A stretch of 64,000 nt of DNA from CBDBZL01 sp965213545 (GCA_965213545.1 CBDBZL010000002.1:1364001-1428000); one strand, 5' to 3'; shown: positions 51,896 to 61,342, counted from the first letter of the stretch. Notes: generated by a model not told the origin, from the sequence alone. A program made the numbers and translations.

Positions 51896-53641
51896 ATGAT
51901 ACGCGAATACGAGGTTCTTGTCATCGGTGGCGGCCATGCCGGCTGCGAAGCGGCAGCCGCGGCGGCACGGATGGGTGCGCGCACCGCCCTTGTCTCGTTC
52001 GATCTCGCGACCATCGGCGCGATGAGCTGTAACCCAGCGATCGGCGGGATCGGCAAGGGTCACCTGGTTCGTGAGGTCGACGCGCTCGATGGGTTGATCG
52101 GCCGGGCCGCGGATGAGGCGGCAATCCACTACCGCATGCTCAATCGATCGAAAGGCAGCGCGGTGCATGGTCCGCGCGTGCAAGCCGACCGCCGCCTGTT
52201 CAAGCGCGCGATCGACCGGATGCTGACGGGATATGCCAACCTCACCTTGATCGCCGGGGAAGCCACTGGTTTGCAGATAGCCCATAGCCGCGTCACCGGG
52301 ATCACGCTCGCCGAAGACACGACAATCGCCGCCCGGGCGGTCATCCTGTGCACGGGAACATTCCTCGGCGGTAAGCTCTTTCGCGGCCGCGAAAGGCTTG
52401 AGGGTGGGCGGATTGGCGAGAACGCCGCGCATCGGTTGGCGGCGCAACTGCGCGAGGTCGCTCTGCCGATGGCCCGGCTCAAGACCGGCACGCCACCGCG
52501 TCTCGACGGGCGGACGATCGACTGGGCGATGCTTACCGGCCAGCGCTCGGACAGCGAACCCTGGACCATGTCGCCGCTTGTCAAAACCCGGCGAAATCCG
52601 CAGCTTTTCTGCGCTCTTACGCGCACCACTGGGCAAACGCGCGACATCATTCGTGCCAATCTGGATACGTCGCCTTTGTATTCGGGCAACATCGACGCGC
52701 AGGGTCCGCGCTATTGCCCGTCGATCGAGGACAAGGTGCATCGCTTCGGTGATCGCGATGGTCATCAGGTATTCCTCGAGCCCGAAGGCCTGGACACCGC
52801 GCTGATCTATCCCAACGGGATCAGCACATCGCTTTCGACGGATGCGCAAATTGCCATGCTGCACACGATCCCCGGTCTGGAATCGGCGTCCGTGACCATT
52901 CCCGGCTATGCGGTCGAATATGACCATGTCGACCCGCGCTCGCTTGGCACTGACCTACAGATGCGCCAGCTCGAGGGGCTCTTTTGCGCCGGACAGATCA
53001 ACGGCACGACCGGCTACGAGGAGGCTGCGGCACAAGGCTTGATGGCCGGTCTGCACGCTGCAAGTGTTTCACGTGGAACAATCGCGCCAGCGCTCGACCG
53101 GATGAACGCCTATATCGCGGTGATGATCGACGACCTCACCTTGCATGGTGCCACCGAGCCATATCGCATGCTTACGGCGCGCGCGGAATATCGTCTTCGG
53201 TTGCGGGCGAACAATGCGTCTACCCGGCTCACTCCAGTGGGCATTGGCGCCGGATGTGTTGGTGAAGAGCGCCGGCGCTGGTTCGAGCAACGCGAACTTG
53301 ACCGCGCCGCCATCTCATTGGCTTCGGCCGGCGGGGCGTCTGTGAACCAACCCGCTGAAGATGAAGATTTGGCTGCCGAGTTGGCCGAGGATGAGGCTTA
53401 CCGGCCCTATGTCGAGCGTCAGGATGCCGAGATCCGTGATTTGCGGGCCAGCGAGCGCTTGATGCTTCCTGCCGACTTCCCCTTCCGCGACATTCCTGGC
53501 CTATCGCTCGAAATGGCCGATCGGCTGTCGGCCTCCGCGCCCGATAGTATCGGCGCGGCGGGTCGCATCCGCGGTATCACGCCGGCAGCGCTGGCCGCCC
53601 TGCTTGTTCACGCGCGCAAAATCGACGCACGGGCGGGGTGA
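51896..53641 (+). CDS. mnmG: tRNA-modification enzyme MnmG (GidA)
   Basis: 581 aa FAD protein working with MnmE on wobble uridine. N-terminal EVLVIGGGHAGCEAAAAAAR (dinucleotide-binding), CNPAIGGIGKGHLVREVDA, GPRVQADRRLFKRAI, and the tRNA-binding region LTARAEYRLRLRANNASTR. About 40 residues shorter than E. coli GidA at the C-terminal end. Contains a parS-like site in codons for VSRGT (53065-53080). AT content of its codons is higher than in neighbours. Stop overlaps the rsmG GTG. Confidence 0.95.
   Translation: MIREYEVLVIGGGHAGCEAAAAAARMGARTALVSFDLATIGAMSCNPAIGGIGKGHLVREVDALDGLIGRAADEAAIHYRMLNRSKGSAVHGPRVQADRRLFKRAIDRMLTGYANLTLIAGEATGLQIAHSRVTGITLAEDTTIAARAVILCTGTFLGGKLFRGRERLEGGRIGENAAHRLAAQLREVALPMARLKTGTPPRLDGRTIDWAMLTGQRSDSEPWTMSPLVKTRRNPQLFCALTRTTGQTRDIIRANLDTSPLYSGNIDAQGPRYCPSIEDKVHRFGDRDGHQVFLEPEGLDTALIYPNGISTSLSTDAQIAMLHTIPGLESASVTIPGYAVEYDHVDPRSLGTDLQMRQLEGLFCAGQINGTTGYEEAAAQGLMAGLHAASVSRGTIAPALDRMNAYIAVMIDDLTLHGATEPYRMLTARAEYRLRLRANNASTRLTPVGIGAGCVGEERRRWFEQRELDRAAISLASAGGASVNQPAEDEDLAAELAEDEAYRPYVERQDAEIRDLRASERLMLPADFPFRDIPGLSLEMADRLSASAPDSIGAAGRIRGITPAALAALLVHARKIDARAG
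53065..53080. other. parS-like site 3 (inside mnmG)
   Basis: TGTTTCACGTGGAACA, one position off perfect symmetry, lying in the coding sequence of mnmG where it encodes VSRGT. A parS within mnmG is compatible with the protein motif. Confidence 0.8.
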
Positions 53642-54261
53642 TCGAGACCGAAGAGGACGCGCGACATTATTGTCAGAGCGTAGCGGGCGCCGAGGCCCTT
53701 TCCCGCCTCGAATGGTTCGTCGATGCGCTGCTTGTCGAAAACACTCGACAAAACCTCGTCTCGCGACCCAGCCTCGATCACGTTTGGCAACGTCATATCG
53801 CCGATTCGGTTCAGCTTCTGCCCATTGTTCCACGTGGAACATTGCCGTGGCTCGATCTTGGCACGGGTGCCGGGTTCCCCGGGCTGATTATAGCGCTATG
53901 CGCGTTGGAACGAAGCGTCATTCTGGTGGAATCGCGCCGCCGCAGGGCGCAATGGCTTCAGAGCGTGGTTGATCATTTGCAACTAGACAGCTGCCGGGTA
54001 CTTCATCAGCGTCTGGAACAGGTCGGGTCATTCGCCGCAGGGGTGATCTCTGCTCGAGCTTTTGCGCCGCTACCGGTTTTGCTCGATCTATCCACCCGCT
54101 TCTCCACCGCTGAAACCGTGTATTTGTTGCCAAAGGGCCGTTCCGCGCACATTGAGATGAACGCCTTGCCCGATCACCTGCGCCAAATGTTCCACGTGGA
54201 ACAATCCTTGACCGATCCCGAAGCAGGCATCATCGTCGGGCGCGGGAGGCTCGGATCATGA
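53638..54261 (+). CDS. rsmG: 16S rRNA (guanine-N7) methyltransferase RsmG
   Basis: 207 aa from a GTG that overlaps the mnmG stop. Methylates G527 of 16S rRNA. GidB fold with WLDLGTGAGFPGLIIAL (SAM site), VESRRRRAQWLQSVVDHL, and the start RLEWFVDALLVENTRQNLVS. Two parS-like sites lie within it, at 53826-53841 (encoding IVPRGT) and 54188-54203 (encoding MFHVEQ). Overlap with parA (ATGA) shows one transcription unit. Confidence 0.94.
   Translation: MIETEEDARHYCQSVAGAEALSRLEWFVDALLVENTRQNLVSRPSLDHVWQRHIADSVQLLPIVPRGTLPWLDLGTGAGFPGLIIALCALERSVILVESRRRRAQWLQSVVDHLQLDSCRVLHQRLEQVGSFAAGVISARAFAPLPVLLDLSTRFSTAETVYLLPKGRSAHIEMNALPDHLRQMFHVEQSLTDPEAGIIVGRGRLGS
53826..53841. other. parS-like site 4 (inside rsmG)
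   Basis: TGTTCCACGTGGAACA, perfect palindrome within the rsmG coding sequence (encodes the VPRGT part). Confidence 0.88.
54188..54203. other. parS-like site 5 (inside rsmG)
   Basis: TGTTCCACGTGGAACA, perfect palindrome near the 3' end of rsmG, 55 bp before the parA start; the codons read MFHVEQ, a peptide seen in other alphaproteobacterial RsmG proteins for the same reason. Confidence 0.88.
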
Positions 54262-55034
54262 TCTGCATTGCGGTCGCTAATCAGAAGGGCGGGGTGGGCA
54301 AGACCACCACCGCGATCAACATCGCCGCGGCCATGGCGCAATCGGGCTGGCGGACATTGCTGATCGACCTCGATCCGCAAGGCAACGCCTCAACCGGCGT
54401 CGGAGTTGACCCGTCGCGGCGGGAGATGAGCGCTTATGACATGCTGATCGATCAAGCGCCGCTTGCCGACTGCATCCAACCGACGCGGATCGAACGGCTC
54501 GATCTGGTTCCGGCCACGGTCGATCTGAGCGGCGCCGAAGTCGAGCTGGTTTCGGTCAAGGCGCGGACCGAGCGGCTGGCAACAGCGCTGGATTGTCATG
54601 GCGCGCATGACATCTGCTTTATCGACTGCCCGCCTTCGCTTGGCCTGTTGACCCTCAATGCCCTCACAGCCGCCGACACCTTGTTGGTGCCCTTGCAGTG
54701 CGAGTTTTTCGCGCTGGAAGGGCTGAGCCAACTTCTGCAGACGGTGGAACAGGTGCAGCAAAGGTTCAATCCCGACCTCGGCATCGTCGGCATCGTGCTG
54801 ACCATGTTCGACCGCCGCAACCGGCTGACCGATCAAGTGGCCGAGGACGTCCGCGAATGCATGGGCGCGCTGGTGTTCGATTCGGTTATCCCGCGCAACG
54901 TCCGCTTGTCCGAGGCGCCAAGTCACGGGGTGCCCGCATTAACATATGATGCGTATTGCATGGGCAGCCGCGCCTATATCGATTTGGCGCGCGAACTCGA
55001 GGGGCGGTTGCCGCCTGAACGGAGGGCGGCATGA
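54258..55034 (+). CDS. parA: Chromosome partitioning ATPase ParA
   Basis: 258 aa. Deviant Walker A KGGVGKTTTAINIAA (10-24), DLDPQGNASTG, and FIDCPPSLGLLTLNAL. It forms a nucleoid-bound ATPase gradient that pulls ParB-parS complexes. Starts within the rsmG stop and ends within the parB start (ATGA both). Contains the typical ParA C-terminal EAPSHGVPAL. Confidence 0.97.
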   Translation: MICIAVANQKGGVGKTTTAINIAAAMAQSGWRTLLIDLDPQGNASTGVGVDPSRREMSAYDMLIDQAPLADCIQPTRIERLDLVPATVDLSGAEVELVSVKARTERLATALDCHGAHDICFIDCPPSLGLLTLNALTAADTLLVPLQCEFFALEGLSQLLQTVEQVQQRFNPDLGIVGIVLTMFDRRNRLTDQVAEDVRECMGALVFDSVIPRNVRLSEAPSHGVPALTYDAYCMGSRAYIDLARELEGRLPPERRAA

Positions 55035-56077
55035 GCAAGCAAGATGACGGGAGCTCTGTGGGCGATGAGACGAGCGTGAACGATGTGGTTGCAAGAGGCG
55101 CCGGGGGAGCCGCCAGCAGCGGTGCTCGCCGCAAGCTGGGACGGGGGCTGGGCGCCTTGATGCGCGAGGTGCGTCACGAGGAACCGGTCATCAGACTCGA
55201 TGCGCGCCGGGGTGGCGGTTCATCGGTTGAAAGCGGGCGGGGAGAAGCGGATGATCGGCCGCGCTCTGCGGGACTGCTCAATCTGGCGGTGGCGGTGATC
55301 GAGCCGCATCCCGATCAGCCGCGCCGGCGGTTCGATGAGGTGGCCTTGGCCGAACTTGCCAGCTCGATCGCCGCGCGCGGACTCATCCAGCCGGTCATCG
55401 TCCGTCCTCTGGCGGGCGGGCGGTTCCAGCTGGTCGCGGGGGAGCGGCGCTGGCGGGCGGCCCAAATGGCGCAGGTGCACGAGATCCCCGCGCTGGTGCG
55501 CGAGCTGGCCGATCACGAGGTGACCGCGCTGGCGTTGATCGAGAACCTGCAGCGCGAGGATCTCAATCCGGTCGAGGAGGCGCGCGCCTATCGCCGCCTG
55601 TCCGAGGAGGACGGGATGACGCAGGAGCAAATCGCCAAGCTGGTCGACAAGTCGCGCAGTCATGTCGCCAACCTTCAGCGCCTGCTCGCGCTGCCCAACC
55701 GGGTGCTGGACCATGTCGAGGAGGGCAAGCTCGACATGGGGCACGCGCGCGCTTTGATTGGGGTTGCGGATGCTCAGGAGCTAGCCGAACAGGCCATCGC
55801 CAAGGGGCTGAGCGTGCGCGATGTCGAGCGGCTAGCGCGGCGCAGCGGGCAGCAGCAGGCGGGTGATGGCGAGCGCGCTGGCGCTGAGCGGCGGGCGGCG
55901 GGAACGGCGCAGGACGACGATATCGCCGAGATCGAACGGCAGCTGGAGGATTTCCTCGGTCTGACCGTCCGGATCGCCGCCGACGCGGGCAAGGGATCGG
56001 GAACCGTAACGGTTCGCTATCGCACGCTCGATCATCTGGATCTTATTTGTCAGCGATTGACCAGCCGAGATATCTAG
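55031..56077 (+). CDS. parB: Chromosome partitioning protein ParB
   Basis: 348 aa. N-terminal RKLGRGLGALM (34-44, the ParA-stimulating region), the CTP/parS-clamp motifs QPVIVRPLAGGRFQLVAGERRWRAA, HTH region EQIAKLVDKSRSHVANLQRLL, and a C-terminal dimerisation domain ending TSRDI. It binds the parS palindromes at 51793-54203, spreads and partitions the origin. A ~40-residue acidic/Gly-rich linker precedes the core. Confidence 0.97.
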   Translation: MSKQDDGSSVGDETSVNDVVARGAGGAASSGARRKLGRGLGALMREVRHEEPVIRLDARRGGGSSVESGRGEADDRPRSAGLLNLAVAVIEPHPDQPRRRFDEVALAELASSIAARGLIQPVIVRPLAGGRFQLVAGERRWRAAQMAQVHEIPALVRELADHEVTALALIENLQREDLNPVEEARAYRRLSEEDGMTQEQIAKLVDKSRSHVANLQRLLALPNRVLDHVEEGKLDMGHARALIGVADAQELAEQAIAKGLSVRDVERLARRSGQQQAGDGERAGAERRAAGTAQDDDIAEIERQLEDFLGLTVRIAADAGKGSGTVTVRYRTLDHLDLICQRLTSRDI

Positions 56078-56131
56078 CCGGTATTTTAGCCATATCGGTT
56101 AGATGAACCGGGCGAGGTTCTTGCACGGCTG

Positions 56132-56614
56132 TCAGATCCGCTCGCCGATAACCTGCGCAAGACTCTCCAGTCCGACCTGGTCCTCCGCATCGAAGCGGGC
56201 AAGCGTCGTGCTGTCGCAATCGATCACCGCGATCACGCTGCCACCCCCCATGACGGGCACCACCAGTTCCGAGCGGGTCGCCGCATCGCAAGCGATATGG
56301 CCGGGGAAGGCGTGGACGTCGGGCACCAGCAGGCTGCGCGCCTCGGCCGCCGCGGTGCCGCATACGCCTTGACCGAGCGCGATGCGGATACAGGCGGGGC
56401 GGCCGCAGAACGGTCCGAGCACCAATTCATTGCCCAGCACCCGATAGAATCCGGTCCAGTTGCGGTCGGGCAGATACAGCCAGAGCAACGCCGCGCAGTT
56501 GGCCATGTTGGCAACCGCGTCGCTCTCGCCGCCAGTCAGCGCGTCGGCCGCCTGCGCAAGGTCGCGGTACAGCGCGGGCTTGGGCAGCGAGCGATCGGGG
56601 GCCAGGTCGAACAT
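56132..56614 (-). CDS. msrC: Free methionine-(R)-sulfoxide reductase (GAF fold)
   Basis: 160 aa GAF-domain enzyme reducing free Met-R-O. Three cysteines at C75 (GRPACIRI), C85 (GQGVCGTA) and C109 (HIACDAATRSE) correspond to the catalytic and resolving residues of E. coli fRMsr. Motif GPFCGRPAC and HAFPGHIACD are diagnostic. Convergent with parB (gap 54 bp). Role: protection against oxidative damage in the cytoplasm. Confidence 0.92.
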   Translation of the reverse strand: MFDLAPDRSLPKPALYRDLAQAADALTGGESDAVANMANCAALLWLYLPDRNWTGFYRVLGNELVLGPFCGRPACIRIALGQGVCGTAAAEARSLLVPDVHAFPGHIACDAATRSELVVPVMGGGSVIAVIDCDSTTLARFDAEDQVGLESLAQVIGERI

Positions 56615-56675
56615 CGTCCTGACCCTAGCCGCCTGGGCGATTGCCGAAAAGCACCCGCCGCCCTATTTCGCTCGC

Positions 56676-58139
56676 ATGTCGCGCCCCGCCAAGATCGCCA
56701 TCGCCAGCATCGTCGTCATCGCCTTGATCGCACTTGCCCTGTGGCTGGCGCTACGCCCCAATCGCGCCGACCTGCCGCTGGAAGCGACCACGGGAACCGA
56801 TCCGGTTATCGCCGACGCCGAACCGGAGTGGTTCCCTTCGATCGGTATCGCCGAGCCGATCGGTTGGTCCGAGGGCGCCGTGCCACAGGCCGCGCCGGGT
56901 CTGGCGGTCAACCGTTTTGCCCAAGGGCTCGATCATCCGCGCACCATCTACGCCCTGCCCAATGGCGATGTGCTGGTCTCGCTCACCAACCGGCCGCCGG
57001 GTGCCGAGCCGGGCGGTGGAGGGATCACCGGATTTGTCGCCGGCCTGCTGTTCGCGCGGGCCGGTGCCGATGTTCCCTCGCCCGACATGGTGGTGCTGCT
57101 GCGCGATGCGGACCGCGACGGGGTGGCCGAACAGCGCTTCGTGCTCAGCGACCAGCTGGCCTCCCCCTCGGGTCTGGCTTGGCATGATGGCCAGCTTTAC
57201 ATCGCCAATCACGACGCGGTGCTGCGCTTCGACTATGCGCTCGGCCAGACCGCGCTCGCCGGCGCCCCCGAAAAGCTCGCCGCGCTGCCGCCGGGCGGCA
57301 ATCACTGGATGCGCAACCTGATCCTCAACCAGGACGGCACGCGGCTCTATGTGGCGGTCGGCTCGGCGTCCAATATCGGCGAGCAGGGCATGGAGGCCGA
57401 GCTGGGCCGCGCGGCGATCCACGAGATCAACCTTCAGACCGGCGCCGCGCGCATCTTCGGTGCGGGTCTCAGGAACGCCAACGGTCTGGCGTGGAACCCG
57501 TGGTCGGGCGAATTGTGGACCGTGGTGAACGAGCGCGACATGCTGGGTCCCGATGTTCCCCCCGACTACCTGACCAACGTGCCGGTGGGCGCGCATTATG
57601 GCTGGCCGTGGGTCTATTGGGGCGACGTGTTCGACGAACGGGTGAACGCGCCCATGCCCGCCTTTCTGACCGAATATACCCGCACGCCAGAATATGGGCT
57701 GGGCACGCATGTCGCGGCGTTGGGCCTGGTGTTCACCGAGGAGGGCGCGCGGATGGGGGCCGGTTTCGGCGCCGGCGCGTTCATCGCCCGGCACGGCTCG
57801 TGGAACCGGTCGCCGGCGGCGGGCTATGACGTGGTGTTCGTGCCGTTCGATGCGCGCGGCAATCCCGCCGGCAAGCCGCGCCCGGTGCTGGCCAGCTTCC
57901 TCACCGGCGATGGCGAGACGCGCGGCCGGCCGACCTGGGTAGAATGGGACACCACGGGCGCGCTGCTGGTGAGCGATGACACCGCGGGGATCATCTGGCG
58001 CGTCACCGCCCCGAACGCCGCGCCCGCCGCGCCGATCGAGCGCAATCGCGGCCGCGCGCTGGAGCCGCAGCGCAACCTAGAAGGCGACCCCACCCGCGCC
58101 CTCGGAAACCTGCCGTCAAGGCCCGGTCCTACGAACTGA
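56676..58139 (+). CDS. Sorbosone/glucose-type PQQ-dependent dehydrogenase, membrane-anchored
   Basis: 487 aa. One N-terminal transmembrane anchor (AKIAIASIVVIALIALALWL) places the beta-propeller in the periplasm. Blades show GLDHPRTIYALPNGDVLVSL, LASPSGLAWHDGQLYIAN, RNANGLAWNPWSGELWTVVN and GRPTWVEWDTTGALLVSD; residues of the PQQ/Ca site are consistent with the GDH/sorbosone dehydrogenase superfamily (GSDH). It would oxidise an aldose or similar substrate. Divergent from msrC by 61 bp. Substrate unproven. Confidence 0.85.
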   Translation: MSRPAKIAIASIVVIALIALALWLALRPNRADLPLEATTGTDPVIADAEPEWFPSIGIAEPIGWSEGAVPQAAPGLAVNRFAQGLDHPRTIYALPNGDVLVSLTNRPPGAEPGGGGITGFVAGLLFARAGADVPSPDMVVLLRDADRDGVAEQRFVLSDQLASPSGLAWHDGQLYIANHDAVLRFDYALGQTALAGAPEKLAALPPGGNHWMRNLILNQDGTRLYVAVGSASNIGEQGMEAELGRAAIHEINLQTGAARIFGAGLRNANGLAWNPWSGELWTVVNERDMLGPDVPPDYLTNVPVGAHYGWPWVYWGDVFDERVNAPMPAFLTEYTRTPEYGLGTHVAALGLVFTEEGARMGAGFGAGAFIARHGSWNRSPAAGYDVVFVPFDARGNPAGKPRPVLASFLTGDGETRGRPTWVEWDTTGALLVSDDTAGIIWRVTAPNAAPAAPIERNRGRALEPQRNLEGDPTRALGNLPSRPGPTN

Positions 58140-58534
58140 GCCGCAGTGGGATGGGGGGGCGGGCCTGCTCACGGGGTAAAGGCGCGATCCGCTCCTGTCT
58201 TATGACGGCGGTGAGCAGGTTTCTTGAGATCTTTACTTCACACCGTTCTTGTCAGGTAGGCGGCGCCCGGTTCCATCCGCCTGCCCGGCCCGCCGGACTG
58301 CGAATAGTGCTTGCCAAGTTCGAGAAGCGCGGCGGATGTGTTCAGGCAAACCGTCGGCTGCCCGTCCGTCGAGTGCCACGTATTGCCGGAGGTGCATTGT
58401 GACGTAATACCGCAACGGACGGCCTATCGCAGCGCGCGACGCGCCGTGGGTGCTTGCGCCTCCGACATTGCCGGACCGAGCAAACACCGCCAACCTTAAC
58501 TGACCGGCGCCACAGCGGGACCGGCCGCGAGCGA
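58140..58534. other. Intergenic region with long-loop inverted repeat
   Basis: 395 bp between the convergent dehydrogenase and serine-hydrolase genes. CCTGCTCAC (58164-58172) pairs with GTGAGCAGG (58211-58219), followed by TTTCTT, which resembles a bidirectional or plus-strand terminator with a long loop of 38 nt. No gene is seen; frames in it lack family resemblance. Confidence 0.4.
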
Positions 58535-59857
58535 TCAGTCCGCCATCCCGGCCACCTCCGCCAGGATGATGTTGACCAGCGCGGTGTCGTCCCAGTCCGT
58601 GCGTGTCTCGCCGATCCTGACGATGGTGAGCTGTTGGGCGGGCACCACATAGACCCGCTGGCCCCCGAACCCGTCGATGAAGAACACGCCGGCGCTGGCG
58701 AAGGGTTCGCCTGAGCGCACGGTGTTGGACGAGGCGACCGAGTAGCGGCGCTCCTCGACATAGGGGTCTCCCAACCACAGATGGAGGCCAAAATTGGGGT
58801 TGGCGGGGGACGGGCGCTTCATCTGCTCGATCCAGCTTGCCGCAATGATCTGGCGACCGCCGAACCGTCCCGACCCGCGGATGAGTTCGCCGATCCGCAG
58901 CCAATCACGCGCACTGGCCAGCAGGCAGCAGAAGTAGCGCGGCGTGCCGGTGCCCTCGTCGACCCATAGCAAGGCGTCGGAAGCGCCGATCGGTTGCCAG
59001 ATGCTGCGCGACATGAAGGCCGGGTAATCACCGACGGCGCGGGTGAGCGCCAGGCCGACGAGCTGGCTGTTGGTGTTGTCGTAATCGAACGGCCGCGCGC
59101 CGTCCGGGCGCCGGGGTGCCTGAAGCGCGGCGCTGCTGATGTCGTCGCCGAACATCAGCGCCGTTCCGCGAACCGCCGAGGGCGTGCCGCGAACAGGGGG
59201 TTCGAGCCCGCTCGCCATTTGAAGGAAGCTGCGCAGCGGTATCGCGCCCCGGGCATCTTCGCGCCACTCGGGAAGATGCTTGCCGATCGGATCATCGGGA
59301 GAAAGCAGGCCCTGTTCGACCGCCACTCCGAAAGCCAGCGCCAGAACGGTCTTGTGCATCGAGGCGGTGGCGAAGCGCGAACCGGCATCGTGCCCGTTCC
59401 AGTAGGTCTCGCTGACAACCTGCCCGTTCTGGGCGATAAGCAGCGCATACGACCCGCTTTGCCGCGCATATTCGCGCGCGTCGGCAAAGGCGCTTCCGAG
59501 CGGATCGGCGATCGGATCGGCTGCCGGATCGGCGATCGGATCGGCAACTGGCAAGGGCACCGAACCAGCGGCTCCGGGAATGCGCACAACCGGTCGATAG
59601 GCGTCGAGCGCGGTGACCGGATCGGCACCGGCGAAGGCAGCGGCACGCGTGGTGATCCGCTCGTTCTCGCTCGTGGGGCGGGCCATGTCGGGGCCGATCG
59701 AAGCGTGGTCGGCCGAAGCATGACCAGTCGATCCGTCGGCGGTCGAAGCGTGATCGGTCAGCGCCTGGCCGGCACAACCCGCGCCGGTCGGCACAAGCAG
59801 CGCGAGCAATAGCGCGCGCCAGGTTAAGGCCCCGGCCCTAGACCTGCGCGCGTTCAA
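58535..59857 (-). CDS. Class C beta-lactamase-like serine hydrolase, lipoprotein
   Basis: 440 aa from a TTG at 59857, chosen because it gives a lipoprotein signal peptide (NARRSRAGALTWRALLLALL, lipobox GAGC, C28) with GGAAAT upstream; the ATG 59938 would extend into the neighbour. Catalytic SxxK: S166-M-H-K169 in ATASMHKTV; second motif YDN in FDYDNTNSQ. Beta-lactamase/esterase family (EstB/class C). Residues ~35-130 are low-complexity, including a 12-bp repeat region encoding ADPIADP-like units. It overlaps the amine-oxidase gene by 20 bp. Substrate: penicillin, ester or peptide, unknown. Confidence 0.85.
   Translation of the reverse strand: MNARRSRAGALTWRALLLALLVPTGAGCAGQALTDHASTADGSTGHASADHASIGPDMARPTSENERITTRAAAFAGADPVTALDAYRPVVRIPGAAGSVPLPVADPIADPAADPIADPLGSAFADAREYARQSGSYALLIAQNGQVVSETYWNGHDAGSRFATASMHKTVLALAFGVAVEQGLLSPDDPIGKHLPEWREDARGAIPLRSFLQMASGLEPPVRGTPSAVRGTALMFGDDISSAALQAPRRPDGARPFDYDNTNSQLVGLALTRAVGDYPAFMSRSIWQPIGASDALLWVDEGTGTPRYFCCLLASARDWLRIGELIRGSGRFGGRQIIAASWIEQMKRPSPANPNFGLHLWLGDPYVEERRYSVASSNTVRSGEPFASAGVFFIDGFGGQRVYVVPAQQLTIVRIGETRTDWDDTALVNIILAEVAGMAD
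59502..59549. repeat. 12-bp tandem repeat within the serine hydrolase gene
   Basis: CGGATCGGCGAT, CGGATCGGCTGC, CGGATCGGCGAT, CGGATCGGCAAC: four units (plus strand), encoding alternating VADP/IADP/AADP residues of the unstructured N-terminal part. Repeat number may vary between strains. Confidence 0.85.
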
Positions 59858-61325
59858 TGATTTCCAGCGCCGCGCGCTCGCCTGATTCCATCGCCGACTC
59901 CATGCCATATTCCACCCGCCTGGTATGTTCGCCGGCAAAGTGGATCCGGCCCACCGGATCGATCATTTGGCGAGCAAAGGCGGTCACCTGGCCGGGCGCC
60001 ATGCTGAAACCGCACCCGCGCTGGAGCGGATCGGCTTCCCAGTCCTTGTAGGCGACCAGGCGCGTCAGTCCCTTGGCCGCCGGACGCATCCGGTGCAGCC
60101 GCTCGAGCAGGAAAGGTGCCGCGGCCTTGGGCCCCATGGCCGATAACCGTGAGGCATCCTTGCCCGTCAGCACGATCATTGCCCGGTGCGGCCCGCCCCG
60201 GCGATGGTTGTCGATCGCCCAGAACATCTCGAACGGAGTGGCGAAAGAGGCGGGCAGACCGTCTTTCTCCCAGAACGGCTCGTCCACCTGAAGATAGGCA
60301 CGCGCGGTATTGGCATAGGGCATCTGCCCGATCGCGCGCTGGTGGACAGCGCCCAACCCGGGCTCGATGGCGATGCCGCGCAGCATGGTGAAGGGAATGG
60401 TGAGCACCAGGTAGGAGCCTTTCATGCGCGATCCGTCGGTGCAGGTAATGCTCGCGCCGTCCAGCCCGTGCTCGATCCGCGCCACTTTCTTGTTCAGTCG
60501 CACCGCATCGCCCAGCGCTTCGGCCATGGCGATGGGCAGACGCGCGGTGCCGCCCTTGATATTGGAGATCAGCGCCAAAGGCTCGTCGGGCTCGCGCCGG
60601 TTCTGGAAGCCGTAGGGTTGCAGCTTCTCGGCGCCGCCCTGACCGCCGGTCTGGGCATCGCGCTGGCCCCTCGTGGCTTCCTGCCAGATGCGCAGCATGG
60701 ATGTCTCGCGCGCCCCGATGCCCGGCGCGAAAGCCGAGGCTAGCTCGATCGCCTGGTCGCTGTGGCCCTTGGCGCGCAGCAGCGTCACAAGATCGACGTC
60801 ATATTCGCGGTAGGCCTCGTCCAGCCAGTCCTCGGGCACTTCGAGCGGGTTATATTGCGCGGCCAGCCGGGTTCCCAGCATGAACGGGGGAATCGCGCGC
60901 TCCTCGCCCTCGAGCCGGTTGAGCGGGTGGTCGGGCCACTCGCCCTCCTTGATCCACTGTCCCTTGTAGAAGGTTCCGAACGGCAACAGGCCGCGATCCT
61001 CGGGGACCAGTTCCAGGCCGTGCTCGAGCGCCGCCGAGATCGTGCGGCCATAGGTGCGCCCGATCTGGCTGGCACCCACGTCGATGAACGTATCGCCCGC
61101 CTTCACCGTCTCGACGCGCCCTCCGACCCGGTCGGCGGCTTCAAGCACCAGCACCGACAGGCCCACCGACTTGAGAATGCCGGCGACATTGAGGCCCGCC
61201 AATCCGGCGCCGATGATGACCACGTCCGCGCGTTCTTCGATCGCGCCCGCGCCACCCGTCCTGTCGCCGGTGCAGCCCAGGGCCGCACTGGCCATGGCGC
61301 CCGCAAGCAAAAGTCGCCGGTTCAT
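59838..61325 (-). CDS. Flavin-containing amine oxidase, exported
   Basis: 495 aa from ATG 61325 (MNRRLLLAGAMASAALGCTG), a lipoprotein- or Tat-like signal; ATG 61346 overlaps the DUF1838 stop and is an alternative. FAD-binding VVIIGAGLAGLNVAG and VLEAADRVGGRV near residues 35-65, GASQIGRTYGRT, later LTIPFTMLRGI, and the C-terminal FAD region GRIHFAGEHTRRVEYGMESAMESG. Oxidises amines to imines with H2O2 release; the export and neighbours suggest a periplasmic substrate delivered by the TonB receptor. Confidence 0.88.
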   Translation of the reverse strand: MNRRLLLAGAMASAALGCTGDRTGGAGAIEERADVVIIGAGLAGLNVAGILKSVGLSVLVLEAADRVGGRVETVKAGDTFIDVGASQIGRTYGRTISAALEHGLELVPEDRGLLPFGTFYKGQWIKEGEWPDHPLNRLEGEERAIPPFMLGTRLAAQYNPLEVPEDWLDEAYREYDVDLVTLLRAKGHSDQAIELASAFAPGIGARETSMLRIWQEATRGQRDAQTGGQGGAEKLQPYGFQNRREPDEPLALISNIKGGTARLPIAMAEALGDAVRLNKKVARIEHGLDGASITCTDGSRMKGSYLVLTIPFTMLRGIAIEPGLGAVHQRAIGQMPYANTARAYLQVDEPFWEKDGLPASFATPFEMFWAIDNHRRGGPHRAMIVLTGKDASRLSAMGPKAAAPFLLERLHRMRPAAKGLTRLVAYKDWEADPLQRGCGFSMAPGQVTAFARQMIDPVGRIHFAGEHTRRVEYGMESAMESGERAALEIIERAQV

Positions 61326-61342
61326 GATCGGCCCGTCCCCGG

